Source: JAAYEA01 sp012689325
Lineage (GTDB): Bacteria > Chloroflexota > Anaerolineae > JAAYEA01
DNA length: 10,829 bases
Reading direction: 5' to 3'
NCBI GenBank assembly: GCA_036841525.1
Contig: DAITVZ010000108.1
Span: forward strand, 1 to 10,829
Under the pieces are notes generated by a model. The model saw only the letters and a list, made by a program, of their open reading frames with translations, made no database searches and was not told the DNA's origin. This document shows, piece by piece, positions 1-6,110 of this stretch. Both the position numbers and the translations under genes were made by a program. The stretch's first letter is position 1. Every line of letters starts with the position of its first letter.

Positions 1-12
1 CGGCGACGAATG

Positions 13-130
13 CGGCATGGAATGCCGACGCCGTGCTACTCGGCAGCGCCCGATGAAATCGGGCTTCTGGAGCCTTCGCAGCATGGAATGCCGAGCGGCA
101 TGGAATGCCGAGCGGCATGGAATGCCGAGC
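13..130. repeat. Short palindromic repeat cluster (CGGCAT-GGA-ATGCCG)
   Basis: A 15-base palindrome, CGGCAT-GGA-ATGCCG (6-bp arms, 3-base loop), occurs at 13-27. It returns as three head-to-tail 17-base units ending in GAGC at about 80-96 (first base changed), 97-113 and 114-130. The same core in the opposite orientation (loop TCC) lies inside the hairpin at 9472-9516. No coding region is supported in 1-323. From 131 to 268 I see only the 18-base stretch at 131-148, which recurs inverted at 4007-4024. The units are too short and lack spacers, so this is not a CRISPR array. It looks like a REP-type dispersed palindrome. Confidence 0.75.
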
Positions 131-268
131 GACTTGGCGCAAGCCCTGACCCCTATTCGGGGCTGGGCGCAGCGGCGACTCGATGCCCAGGTAGTGGCGA
201 GTTGAGTCGCTCTTGGCCCCGGCCGGAGCAACAGGTCGCCACGACAAAGCCCTGCTTCAGCGCCGCGC

Positions 269-296
269 TTGACAATCGCCCCACCCTAGTTATGAT
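269..296 (+). promoter_or_regulatory. Near-consensus sigma70 promoter for the GGT-like gene
   Basis: TTGACA (269-274, a perfect -35) is followed after 16 bases by TATGAT (291-296, one mismatch to TATAAT). Transcription would start near 303, leaving a leader of about 20 bases that carries GGAGG at 311-315, eight bases before the GTG start at 324. The short leader leaves no room for a riboswitch or attenuator. Confidence 0.8.
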
Positions 297-323
297 GGGG
301 CCTCAAGAACGGAGGCAAGCCCA

Positions 324-1940
324 GTGACCCACAACCCCTTTTACCCGTTTCGCTCCCGCCGGTCCAACGTGTGGGCCGCGCGGGGCCTGGTCGCCGCCAG
401 CCAGCCGCTGGCCGCCCAGGCCGGCCTGCAAACCTTGTTGCAGGGCGGCAACGCCGTGGACGCCGCCGTCGCCGTCGCCGCTACGCTCAACGTCGTGGAG
501 CCCATGTCCACCGGCATCGGCGGCGACCTCTTTGCGCTGGTCTGGATCGCCCGCGAGCGCAAGCTCTACGCCCTCAACGCCTCGGGCCGCGCCCCCGCCG
601 CCGCCACCGTGGAGCGCCTGCGCGGGCTGGGGCACACGACCATGCCCGAGACGGGGATGCTCCCCGTCACCGTGCCCGGCGCGGCCAGCGGCTGGGATGC
701 GCTGGTGCGGCGGTTCGGGCGGCTGCCCCTGAGCGAGGTGCTGGCCCCGGCCGCCCACTTCGCCGAGGCGGGCTTTCCCGTCAGCGAGGTGATCGCCGAG
801 GGGTGGGGCCGCTCGCTGCCCCGGCTGCACACCCACCCCGCCACCGCCCGCAATTACCTCATCGACGGGCGCGCCCCCGCCGCCGGCGAGCTCTTTCGCC
901 AGCCCGACCTGGCGCGCACGCTGCGGCTGGTGGGCGCGCAGGGCGCCGAGGCCTTTTACCGCGGCGAGCTCGCCCGGCAGATCGCCGACTTTTCCCAGGC
1001 CAACGGCGGGCTCCTGGCGCTGGAGGACCTGGCCGCGCACGCCCCCGCCTGGGTGGAGCCGATCTCCACCGAGTACCACGGCGTGCGCCTTTACGAGTGC
1101 CCGCCCAACGGCCAGGGGATCGTCGCGCTGATGGCGCTCAACCTGCTGCGCGGCTTTGACCTGCAGGCGCTGGGGCACAACTCGCCCGCCTATCTGCACC
1201 TGCTGGTGGAGGCGCTCAAATCCGCCTTTGCCGACGCCCATTACCACGTCACCGACCCGGCCCATTACCCCGTGCCGGTGGAGCGGCTCCTCTCCGCCGA
1301 GTACGCCGACCGCCGCCGCGCCGAGATCGACCCCCAGCGCGCCGCCGTGGGGCTGCGCTCCGGGCTCCCCAAGCAGAGCGACACGGTCTATCTCACCGCC
1401 GTGGACGAGGAGCGCAACGCCGTCTCGCTGATCAACAGCCTGTTCCACGGCTGGGGGTCGGGGATGGTGGTGGAAGGGACGGGGATCGCGCTGCAGAACC
1501 GGGGCTTTGGCTTTTCGCTGGACCCGGCGCACCCCAACGCCATCGCCCCGCGCAAGCGCCCCTATCACACCATCATCCCGGCCATGGCGCTGGGCGCCGA
1601 TGGCCAGCCGCTCTATTCCTACGGCGTGATGGGCGGGCACATGCAGCCGCAGGGCCACGTGCAGGTGCTGCTCAACCTGGTGGACTTTGGGATGTCGCCA
1701 CAGGAGGCGCTGGACCAGCCGCGGGTCTATTGGCCCGAGGGGATGCGGGTGATGCTGGAGCCGCAGTTGGGCGAGGAGACGCGCCAGGCGCTCTTGGCGC
1801 TGGGCCACGACGTGGTCCCGCTGGGCGAGCCGGCGATGGGGCTCTTTGGCGGCGGGCAGGTCATCCGCATCGACCCGGCCAGCGGCCTGCTCTGCGGCGG
1901 CTCCGAGCCCCGCAAAGACGGCTGCGCCGTGGGGTATTAG
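324..1940 (+). CDS. Gamma-glutamyltransferase-family Ntn hydrolase (GGT / oxamate amidohydrolase-like)
   Basis: 538 residues, GTG start chosen because GGAGG (311-315) lies eight bases upstream and just downstream of a strong promoter. Family motifs in order: GGNAVDAAVA near the N-terminus, STGIGGDLF, PGAASGWDAL, PPNGQGIVALMALNLL, HLLVEALKSAFADA, and the autoprocessing site SDTVYLTAVD. Thr354 aligns with the nucleophile (Thr391 of E. coli GGT). Cleavage before it would give a 185-residue small subunit, a usual size. The small subunit carries KRPYHTIIPAM and GVMGGHMQPQGH. GGT-family enzymes self-cleave and then hydrolyse or transfer gamma-glutamyl or related amide groups. There is no signal peptide, so the protein is probably cytoplasmic. 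The DTVYL site and absence of a leader resemble the YwrD/HpxW (oxamate amidohydrolase) branch more than periplasmic glutathione GGT, so the substrate is uncertain. No hpx-type ureide genes are nearby. Confidence 0.9.
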   Translation: MTHNPFYPFRSRRSNVWAARGLVAASQPLAAQAGLQTLLQGGNAVDAAVAVAATLNVVEPMSTGIGGDLFALVWIARERKLYALNASGRAPAAATVERLRGLGHTTMPETGMLPVTVPGAASGWDALVRRFGRLPLSEVLAPAAHFAEAGFPVSEVIAEGWGRSLPRLHTHPATARNYLIDGRAPAAGELFRQPDLARTLRLVGAQGAEAFYRGELARQIADFSQANGGLLALEDLAAHAPAWVEPISTEYHGVRLYECPPNGQGIVALMALNLLRGFDLQALGHNSPAYLHLLVEALKSAFADAHYHVTDPAHYPVPVERLLSAEYADRRRAEIDPQRAAVGLRSGLPKQSDTVYLTAVDEERNAVSLINSLFHGWGSGMVVEGTGIALQNRGFGFSLDPAHPNAIAPRKRPYHTIIPAMALGADGQPLYSYGVMGGHMQPQGHVQVLLNLVDFGMSPQEALDQPRVYWPEGMRVMLEPQLGEETRQALLALGHDVVPLGEPAMGLFGGGQVIRIDPASGLLCGGSEPRKDGCAVGY

Positions 1941-1946
1941 GAGACT

Positions 1947-2215
1947 CACCACAGAGACACAGAGGGCACAGAGAAAAGAAGGATATGGGACACGGATAAA
2001 CACAGATTTCCGGATGATGGAATTCCCAATCTGTGTGATCTGTGAAATCTGTGTACCATTTCCTCTGCGGATTGCACCACAGAGGCGCAGAGAACGCCGA
2101 GAGAAAAGGGTATGGGACGCAGATAAACACAGATTTCCGGATTATGGAATTCCTATTCTGTGTGATCTGCGTATATCTGCGTCCTATTCTCCGCGCCCTC
2201 TGCGTCTCTGCGGTG
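1947..2215. repeat. About 270-bp intergenic repeat with imperfect terminal inverted repeats and two internal copies
   Basis: This fills the 302-base gap between the GGT-like and SDR genes. The ends, 1947-1967 and 2195-2215, are inverted repeats matching at 19 of 21 positions (CACCACAGAGAC-type sequence). Inside are two near-tandem copies about 128 bases apart, starting at 1947 and 2075. Each carries a purine-rich start, then ATAAACACAGATTTCCGGAT (1996 and 2123), then GGAATTCC and an inverted CTGTGT arm (for example ACACAGAT 2000-2007 with ATCTGTGT 2029-2036). Base composition is markedly more AT-rich than the flanking genes. Similar CACAGAG/CACAGATTT repeats are, from memory, spread through intergenic DNA of several phyla. 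Open frames across it are not convincing proteins. Confidence 0.8.
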
Positions 2216-2242
2216 GATTATGTCACGTATAAGGAGGGGACC

Positions 2243-3019
2243 ATGGCCGATAGCGTGCTGGCGCAGTTGGGGCTCGGGGGACGGGCCGCCGTGGTGACGG
2301 GCGCGGGGCAGGGGCTGGGGCGCGGGATGGCGCTGGCGCTGGCCCAGGCGGGCGCCGACGTGGCCGCGCTGGACCTCAACCTCGCCACCGCCGAGGGCGT
2401 CGCCGCCGAGATCGCCGCGCTGGGCCGCCGCGCGCTGGCCCTGCGCGCCGACGTGAGCCAGGCCGACCAGGTGCAGGCCGCCGCCGACGCGGTCATCGCC
2501 GCCTGGGGCCGCGCCGATATCCTGGTCAACAACGCCGGCATCAGTTGCCACGACCCCAGCGCCGAGATGGCCCTGGCCGATTGGCGGCGCGTGCTGGACG
2601 TCAACCTCACCGGCGTGTTCATCGGCTGCCAGGTCTTTGGCCGCCACATGCTGGCCCGCGGCAGCGGCCGCATCATCAACATCGCCTCCATGTCCGCGCT
2701 GATCGTCAACCGGGGCGTGCCGCAGGCGCCCTATTACGCCTCCAAGGCCGGCGTGGTCATGCTCACCAAGGCGCTGGCCGCCGAGTGGGCCCCGCGCGTC
2801 CGCGTCAACGCCATCGCGCCGGGGTACATGCGCACCCCGCTCAACGAGGGCTTTTTGGCCGACCCGCAGCGCGCCGCCGAATGGACCACCACCACCCCCG
2901 CCGGCCGCGTCGGCGAGCCCGCCGACCTGGGCGGCGCGGTGGTCTATCTCGCCTCGGACGCCTCCAGTTTCGTCACCGGCCACGTCCTGGTGGTGGACGG
3001 CGGGTTCACCCTCTGGTAA
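2243..3019 (+). CDS. SDR-family NAD(P)-dependent oxidoreductase
   Basis: 258 residues, a classical short-chain dehydrogenase of usual length. The ATG at 2243 is preceded by AAGGAGGGG (2231-2239); an upstream in-frame extension runs into repeat DNA and is not used. Visible motifs: cofactor loop TGAGQGLG (19-26), acidic D44 after beta-2 (favours NAD(H)), NNAG (96-99), and catalytic Asn121, Ser151, Tyr164 and Lys168 (the YYASK stretch). It ends with the usual VTGHVLVVDGGFTLW. Family members oxidise or reduce sugars, polyols, 3-oxoacyl or steroid hydroxyls, and the substrate cannot be told from sequence. The closest in style are gluconate-5-dehydrogenase and xylulose-reductase-like members. It stands alone after the repeat element and converges on the next, minus-strand, gene. 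No clear promoter is visible in the repeat. Confidence 0.93.
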   Translation: MADSVLAQLGLGGRAAVVTGAGQGLGRGMALALAQAGADVAALDLNLATAEGVAAEIAALGRRALALRADVSQADQVQAAADAVIAAWGRADILVNNAGISCHDPSAEMALADWRRVLDVNLTGVFIGCQVFGRHMLARGSGRIINIASMSALIVNRGVPQAPYYASKAGVVMLTKALAAEWAPRVRVNAIAPGYMRTPLNEGFLADPQRAAEWTTTTPAGRVGEPADLGGAVVYLASDASSFVTGHVLVVDGGFTLW

Positions 3020-3037
3020 GCGGGCCAAGACGACAAA

Positions 3038-3067
3038 AGGGGCATGACGGATCACCGTCATGCCCCT
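3038..3067 (-). terminator. Intrinsic terminator between convergent genes
   Basis: A perfect 13-bp stem (3038-3050 with 3055-3067) with an ATCA loop sits between the SDR stop (3019) and the stop of the minus-strand gene (3092). Read on the minus strand the stem is followed by TTTTG, a typical intrinsic terminator for the ADASKA-repeat gene. On the plus strand the following bases are GGTTCGTTTCG, so termination of the SDR transcript is weaker but possible. Confidence 0.8.
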
Positions 3068-3091
3068 GGTTCGTTTCGCTGCGGCGCGCCG

Positions 3092-3919
3092 TTAGCCCTG
3101 CGCGTCCTTTTTCTTGCGGGACTTGGCCTTGGGCTTGGCCTCCGCGGGCTTTTCCTCGGCCTTGGAAGCGTCCGCGGCCTTGGAAGCGTCCGCGGCCTTG
3201 GAAGCGTCCGCGGCCTTGGAAGCGTCAGCGGCCTTGGAAGCGTCAGCGGCCTTGGAAGCGTCAGCGGCGGTGTCCGGCGGCGGCGCCTCGACGGCGGGGA
3301 CGTCCTCGGCCTTGGGCTGGGCCTTTTGCCGCTTGGCCAGCGCCTCTTCCAGCTTGCGCTGCATCTCTTCCATCTGCTTCTGGCGGGCGGGCAGTGGCGG
3401 CCAGCCGCCGGGGATGTCAAAGCGCGGGCCGATGACAAAGGTGTTCATGGCCATAAAGAACATCGGCAGCCACCACTCGAAATCCTCCACCGTGGCGCCC
3501 TGGCCGATCAGCAGGTACTGCCGCTGGCCCTTGTAGACGAGCTGGACCCACCGCTTGCGCGTCTGGCCGTCCTCGGTGAAGGTCAGGCGGGCGTCCAGGA
3601 TGATCAGCGAGCCGGTGACGGACTCTTCCTGCGACTCGATCTTGCAATCCGGCAGCGCCTGCAGGCCCGAGATGAACCCTTCCGTCAGCACGGGCAGGTC
3701 TTCCTTGGTCACTTCCATGCCCAGGTCGCGCGGCTGCACCGAATAGGTGGTCAGGGGGTCGGAATCCTGGGGCGAGATGATGATGCCGGGGCGGCCATCG
3801 GCGAACTGGAAGCGATTCCAGCGGGTCTCGTGCCAGAAGGAAAAGTCCCAGTCCAGGTCATAAAACAGCTTCATCCCTAGCCAAATGGGATTTCCTTTGC
3901 GTTGCTCTTGCTCTGCCAA
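3092..3919 (-). CDS. Conserved-looking protein of unknown function with C-terminal ADASKA repeats
   Basis: 275 residues from a TTG start at 3919. This start is chosen because AAGGAGG lies six bases upstream and a promoter lies just beyond. The first ATG (3874) would lose 15 residues and lacks such a site. Residues about 15-165 form one compact mixed alpha/beta domain (FYDLDWDFSFWHETRW, then ARLTFTEDGQTRKRWVQLVYKGQRQYLLIGQGATVEDFEWWLPMF split by a turn). This resembles DcrB/PsbP/Mog1-like folds in pattern only. Then comes a charged helix (about 172-195), a proline-rich linker, six exact ADASKA hexapeptides (219-254) and a lysine-rich tail (KSRKKK). No signal peptide or membrane segment is seen. 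The tail resembles alanine/lysine-rich, DNA- or surface-binding tails, but that is a guess. Function unknown. Confidence 0.8.
   Translation of the reverse strand: MAEQEQRKGNPIWLGMKLFYDLDWDFSFWHETRWNRFQFADGRPGIIISPQDSDPLTTYSVQPRDLGMEVTKEDLPVLTEGFISGLQALPDCKIESQEESVTGSLIILDARLTFTEDGQTRKRWVQLVYKGQRQYLLIGQGATVEDFEWWLPMFFMAMNTFVIGPRFDIPGGWPPLPARQKQMEEMQRKLEEALAKRQKAQPKAEDVPAVEAPPPDTAADASKAADASKAADASKAADASKAADASKAADASKAEEKPAEAKPKAKSRKKKDAQG
3158..3265 (-). repeat. 18-bp coding tandem repeat, six copies (ADASKA)
   Basis: Six exact-length 18-base units, marked by CTTGGAAGCG starting at 3161, 3179, 3197, 3215, 3233 and 3251 on the plus strand. They encode ADASKA hexapeptides on the minus strand. The units fall into two sequence classes: copies near 3161-3210 read GTCCGCGG and those near 3225-3265 read GTCAGCGG. 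This is what stepwise duplication of 18-bp blocks would leave. The length is a multiple of three, so copy-number change keeps the frame. Confidence 0.9.
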
Positions 3920-3925
3920 GTTGCT

Positions 3926-3932
3926 CCTCCTT
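3926..3932 (-). promoter_or_regulatory. Ribosome binding site that sets a TTG start
   Basis: On the minus strand AAGGAGG is followed by six bases (AGCAAC) and then TTG at 3919. It is the only good Shine-Dalgarno match near the 5' end of this reading frame, so it decides against both the longer frame from 4045, which would begin upstream of the promoter, and the internal ATG at 3874. Confidence 0.75.
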
Positions 3933-3958
3933 GAACGTGATCTGGAAAGCCAAGGGCT

Positions 3959-3986
3959 ATTATACCAGTTTCTCGCCAGGTGACAA
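3959..3986 (-). promoter_or_regulatory. Extended -10 sigma70 promoter for the ADASKA-repeat gene
   Basis: Read on the minus strand: TTGTCA (3986-3981), 16 bases, then TATAAT (3964-3959), preceded by TGG to give an extended -10 (TGGTATAAT). Predicted start near 3952, about 33 bases before the TTG codon. It also rules out the upstream part of the open frame (to 4045) as coding. Confidence 0.8.
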
Positions 3987-4177
3987 GAACGCGCCGCGCG
4001 GCGATGCAGGGCTTGCGCCAAGTCCTTGCGGGCGACAAAAAACACGCCCCATCCGTGGAGGCCGAGGCTTTAGCCGGGTCAAGAACGCGCCGAGCGCCAG
4101 CCCGGGGCTTTTGCCAGGTTCGTGGAGGCAGCGAAGAGTGGCGCTCCGCTCCGTGGAGGTCGAGGCTTTAGCCGGGT
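3984..4177. repeat. Two divergent tandem copies of a 96-98-bp intergenic unit
   Basis: Unit 1 (3984-4079) and unit 2 (4080-4177) both begin CAAGAACGCGCCG. Both contain a GGGGCTT..GCCA-like middle and end with GTGGAGG[C/T]CGAGGCTTTA then GCCGGGT. Unit 1 contains an 18-base segment (4007-4024) that is the exact reverse complement of 131-148, so the family is dispersed in the genome. It lies between the two divergent promoters at 3959-3986 and 4254-4282. I see no gene in 3920-4334. Confidence 0.7.
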
Positions 4178-4210
4178 CTGCCGCAGGTCCGGCTAAAGCC
4201 TCGACCTCCA
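4154..4210. repeat. Long perfect hairpin (22-bp stem, 13-base loop)
   Basis: 4154-4175 is the exact reverse complement of 4189-4210, with a 13-base loop at 4176-4188. The left arm is the end of repeat unit 2 (GAGGCTTTAGCCGG core), and the right arm is an additional inverted copy with GGCTAAAGCC. There is no T-run on either side, and the position is upstream of the HTH-gene promoter rather than after a gene. A mobile or REP-like palindrome is therefore more likely than a terminator. Confidence 0.8.
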
Positions 4211-4253
4211 GGACCAGCCTCCATGCCTTCTTCATCGCCGAGCGGGGCGCCAA

Positions 4254-4282
4254 TTGCCCCTGCTGGTCAGGCGTGTTATAAT
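4254..4282 (+). promoter_or_regulatory. Extended -10 promoter for the HTH-TPR-DUF1801 operon
   Basis: TTGCCC (4254-4259), 17 bases, then TATAAT (4277-4282) preceded by TGT, giving an extended -10 (TGTTATAAT). Predicted start near 4289, with a leader of about 45 bases ending in GGAGG (4321-4325), nine bases before ATG 4335. The -35 is weak, as is common with extended -10 elements and with activated promoters. The operon's own HTH protein is an obvious candidate regulator, but no operator dyad is visible beyond the repeat hairpin upstream. Confidence 0.75.
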
Positions 4283-4334
4283 GCCAGCGTCCGTGTCCCA
4301 TGGAGCTGCCCCTAGCCGAAGGAGGCTTGCAGAG

Positions 4335-5196
4335 ATGACCGTCAACCCGCTCGCGATTCGACGCAAAATCCTGGGGATCGCCCTGCGCCAGGCGCGCATG
4401 GCCCGCCAGCGCACCCCCCAGGAGCTGGCCGACCTGCTGGGGCGCGCCCCCGAGCAGATCGCCGAGGTGGAGCGCGGCGCGCGCGACCTCTCGCTCCCCG
4501 AGCTGGAGGCCGTCGCCGGCTACCTGCAGACCAGCGCCGAGGACCTGCTGGCCGGCCGCGCCCCCGCCGAGACGCCCGAGGCCCCGTCCGTGGCCAGCGC
4601 CGCCGAGGCCCGCCGCCTCCGCGACAGGATCGTCGGCGCCACGCTGCGCAAGGCCCGCGCCGAGTCGGGCCGCTCGCTGGAGGAGGCCGCCCAGCTCGGT
4701 GAGGTTTCGGCGGAGCAGCTCGCCGGCTATGAGCGCGGCGCGCAGGCGCCCTCGCTCTGGGAGCTGGAGCGGCTCGCCGCCGGCCTGGGGCTCCATTTCC
4801 CCACCCTGGCCCCGCTCCCCGCGCCCCAAGCGGCTCCCCAAGCGGCTCCTGCCGCGACGCCCGAAGCGGCTCCTGCCGCGACGCCCGAAGCGGCTCCTGC
4901 CGCGACGCCCGAAGCGGCNNNNNNNNNNNNNNNNNNNNNNNNNNNNNNNNNNNNNNNNNNNNNNNNNNNNNNNNNNNNNNNNNNNNNNNNNNNNNNNNNN
5001 NNNNNNNNNNNNNNNNNNTCCTGCCGCGACGCCTGCCGCGCCGCCCGCCGCCTTTGCCGCCGAGGCGAGCAACGCGCCCTACCTGCGGCTGGCCCTGGCG
5101 CTGAGCCGCCTCCCCGCCGAGAGCCGCCGGGCGCTCGCCGAGGCGCTGCTGGCCACCGTCGAGCCCTCCCAGGGAGCCGATCATGACAACGGCTGA
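4335..5196 (+). CDS. Tandem XRE-type helix-turn-helix protein, interrupted by an assembly gap
   Basis: Start ATG 4335 (GGAGG at 4321-4325); the frame extends further upstream but through the promoter. Two XRE/Cro-like HTH domains are visible. The first is about residues 14-72 (LRQARMARQRTPQELADLLG, then VERGARDLSLPELEAVAGYL). The second is about 102-155 (LRKARAESGRSLEEAAQLGEV, then YERGAQAPSLWELERLAAGL). An AAPAATPE repeat linker follows, then 100 N, then a helical tail (NAPYLRLALALSRLPAESRR, LAEALLATVEP) that stops at 5194-5196. As written, the 100 N shift the frame. A gap whose length is a multiple of three restores one open frame. The last 14 bases overlap the TPR gene, so the two are translationally coupled. 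Likely a DNA-binding regulator; its target is unknown. Confidence 0.82.
4842..5033 (+). repeat. 24-bp coding tandem repeat (AAPAATPE) spanning the gap
   Basis: Three exact 24-base units at 4842-4865, 4866-4889 and 4890-4913, then the first five bases of a fourth (GCGGC, 4914-4918) before the N run. After the gap, 5019-5033 (TCCTGCCGCGACGCC) is exactly bases 6-20 of the unit. The repeat therefore resumes in phase as if nothing, or a whole number of 24-bp units, were missing. It encodes a flexible Ala/Pro linker. Confidence 0.9.
4919..5018. other. Assembly gap of exactly 100 N
   Basis: A run of exactly 100 N, the conventional placeholder for a scaffold gap of unknown size. It lies inside a 24-bp tandem repeat, the probable cause of the assembly break. 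Confidence 0.97.
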
Positions 5197-5719
5197 TCCC
5201 GTCCTGCTGGAGCAAGAGGGGCTCGCCTGCGACGCCGCCGGCGACGCCGCCCGCGCGCTGGAGTGCTTTCGCCAGGCGCACCAGCTCTACGCCGAGCGCG
5301 GCGACGTGCGCGAGATGAGCGAGATGCTCAACGACATCGGCGTGGTCCACTACCGCCAGCGCCGCTGGGCCGAGGCGGAGGCCGCGCTGCGCGAGGCGAT
5401 CGAGGCCGCCGGGCCCGACCACCCCGACAAGCAGGCGCAGGCCTGGGGCAACCTGGGGAGCCTGCTGGCTCGCCAGGGCCGCGCCGCCGAGGCCGAGGAG
5501 GCCTATAACCGCGCCGTGGCGCTCTTTCGCCAGGTCGGCGACGCCGACAAGGCCGAGGCCACGCTCAAGGCGCTCAGCGACCTGTCGCTGCGGCGCGGCG
5601 GCTGGGCCGAGTCGGTGCTGCACCACGAGCGCCGCCTGGCCGCCGTCCCCGCCCCCAACCTCTGGCAGCGCTTCCAGGCGCGCCTGATCCGGCTGCTCAA
5701 GCGGCTGGGAGGGATGTGA
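5183..5719 (+). CDS. Tetratricopeptide repeat (TPR) protein
   Basis: 178 residues. The ATG at 5183 lies inside the 3' end of the HTH gene (14-base overlap), with AGGGAG six bases upstream. About four TPR units fill most of the protein: near 6-38 (EGLACDAAGDAARALECFRQA), 44-77 (LNDIGVVHYRQRRWAEAEAA), 84-117 (AWGNLGSLLARQGRAAEAEE) and 122-155. The G/A/Y spacing is typical of TPR helices. A short basic amphipathic tail follows (FQARLIRLLKRLGG). There is no signal peptide or catalytic domain. TPR arrays bind partner proteins. Coupling to the HTH gene suggests it may form a complex with or modulate that regulator, as split versions of HTH-TPR regulators would. That is inference. Confidence 0.88.
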   Translation: MTTADPVLLEQEGLACDAAGDAARALECFRQAHQLYAERGDVREMSEMLNDIGVVHYRQRRWAEAEAALREAIEAAGPDHPDKQAQAWGNLGSLLARQGRAAEAEEAYNRAVALFRQVGDADKAEATLKALSDLSLRRGGWAESVLHHERRLAAVPAPNLWQRFQARLIRLLKRLGGM

Positions 5720-5721
5720 CC

Positions 5722-6108
5722 ATGCGAGCCGGACAGCCCGCCGCCCCGGACATCGACGCCTACATCGCGCGCTTTGCGCCCGAGGTCCAGGAGATCCTGC
5801 GCCGGGTTCGGGCCGTCATCCGGGAGGCCGCCCCCGACGCCACGGAGGCGATCAAGTACGAGATCCCCACCTTTGTCCTCCACGGCAACCTGGTGCATTT
5901 CGCCGCCTTCACGAACCACCTCGGCTTTTACCCCACGCCGGCGGGGATCGAGGCGTTCCAGGAAGAGCTGGCCCCCTACGCGGCCGGCAAGGGGACGATC
6001 CGCTTCCCGCTGGACCAGCCGATCCCCTACGACCTGATTCGCCGGGTGGTGGAGCAGCGGGTGAAGGAGAGCCTCGCCAGCGCCGAGGCGAAGAAGCGCA
6101 AGAAATGA
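5722..6108 (+). CDS. DUF1801 / YdhG-like small protein
   Basis: 128 residues. ATG 5722 is preferred to the in-frame GTG at 5716, because GGGAGGG (5707-5713) lies eight bases before the ATG but only two before the GTG. The start is two bases after the TPR stop. Family signature: IDAYIARFAPEVQEILRRVR, IREAAPDATEAIKYEIPTF, GNLVHFAAFTNHLGFYPTP, and KGTIRFPLDQPIPYDLIRRVV, ending in a lysine-rich tail. This is the DUF1801 fold, which includes the Bacillus YdhG/Fra-like putative iron chaperones. The biochemical role of most members is unproven, and no obvious metal-binding cluster is visible here. It is the last gene of the HTH-TPR operon, followed by a hairpin terminator. Confidence 0.9.
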   Translation: MRAGQPAAPDIDAYIARFAPEVQEILRRVRAVIREAAPDATEAIKYEIPTFVLHGNLVHFAAFTNHLGFYPTPAGIEAFQEELAPYAAGKGTIRFPLDQPIPYDLIRRVVEQRVKESLASAEAKKRKK

Positions 6109-6110
6109 AA

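Noticed and set aside
13..130. CRISPR array
   Set aside because: Units of 17 bases sit head to tail with no spacers and no cas genes; the repeats are themselves palindromic elements.
303..2003. 566-codon minus-strand frame opposite the GGT-like gene
   Set aside because: Shadow frame: low-complexity Gly/His/Val composition, while the plus strand carries all GGT motifs plus promoter and ribosome binding site.
2042..2242. N-terminal extension of the SDR frame
   Set aside because: It translates the repeat element. The SDR motif spacing and AAGGAGGGG fix the start at 2243.
3044..3880. 278-codon plus-strand frame with LGSVRG/LGSVSG repeats
   Set aside because: It is the antisense reading of the ADASKA array and begins inside the terminator hairpin. 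The minus strand has promoter, ribosome binding site and terminator.
3931..4281. Small plus-strand frame in the gap before the HTH gene
   Set aside because: It covers two repeat units, a hairpin and a promoter. There is no ribosome binding site and the composition is repeat-derived.
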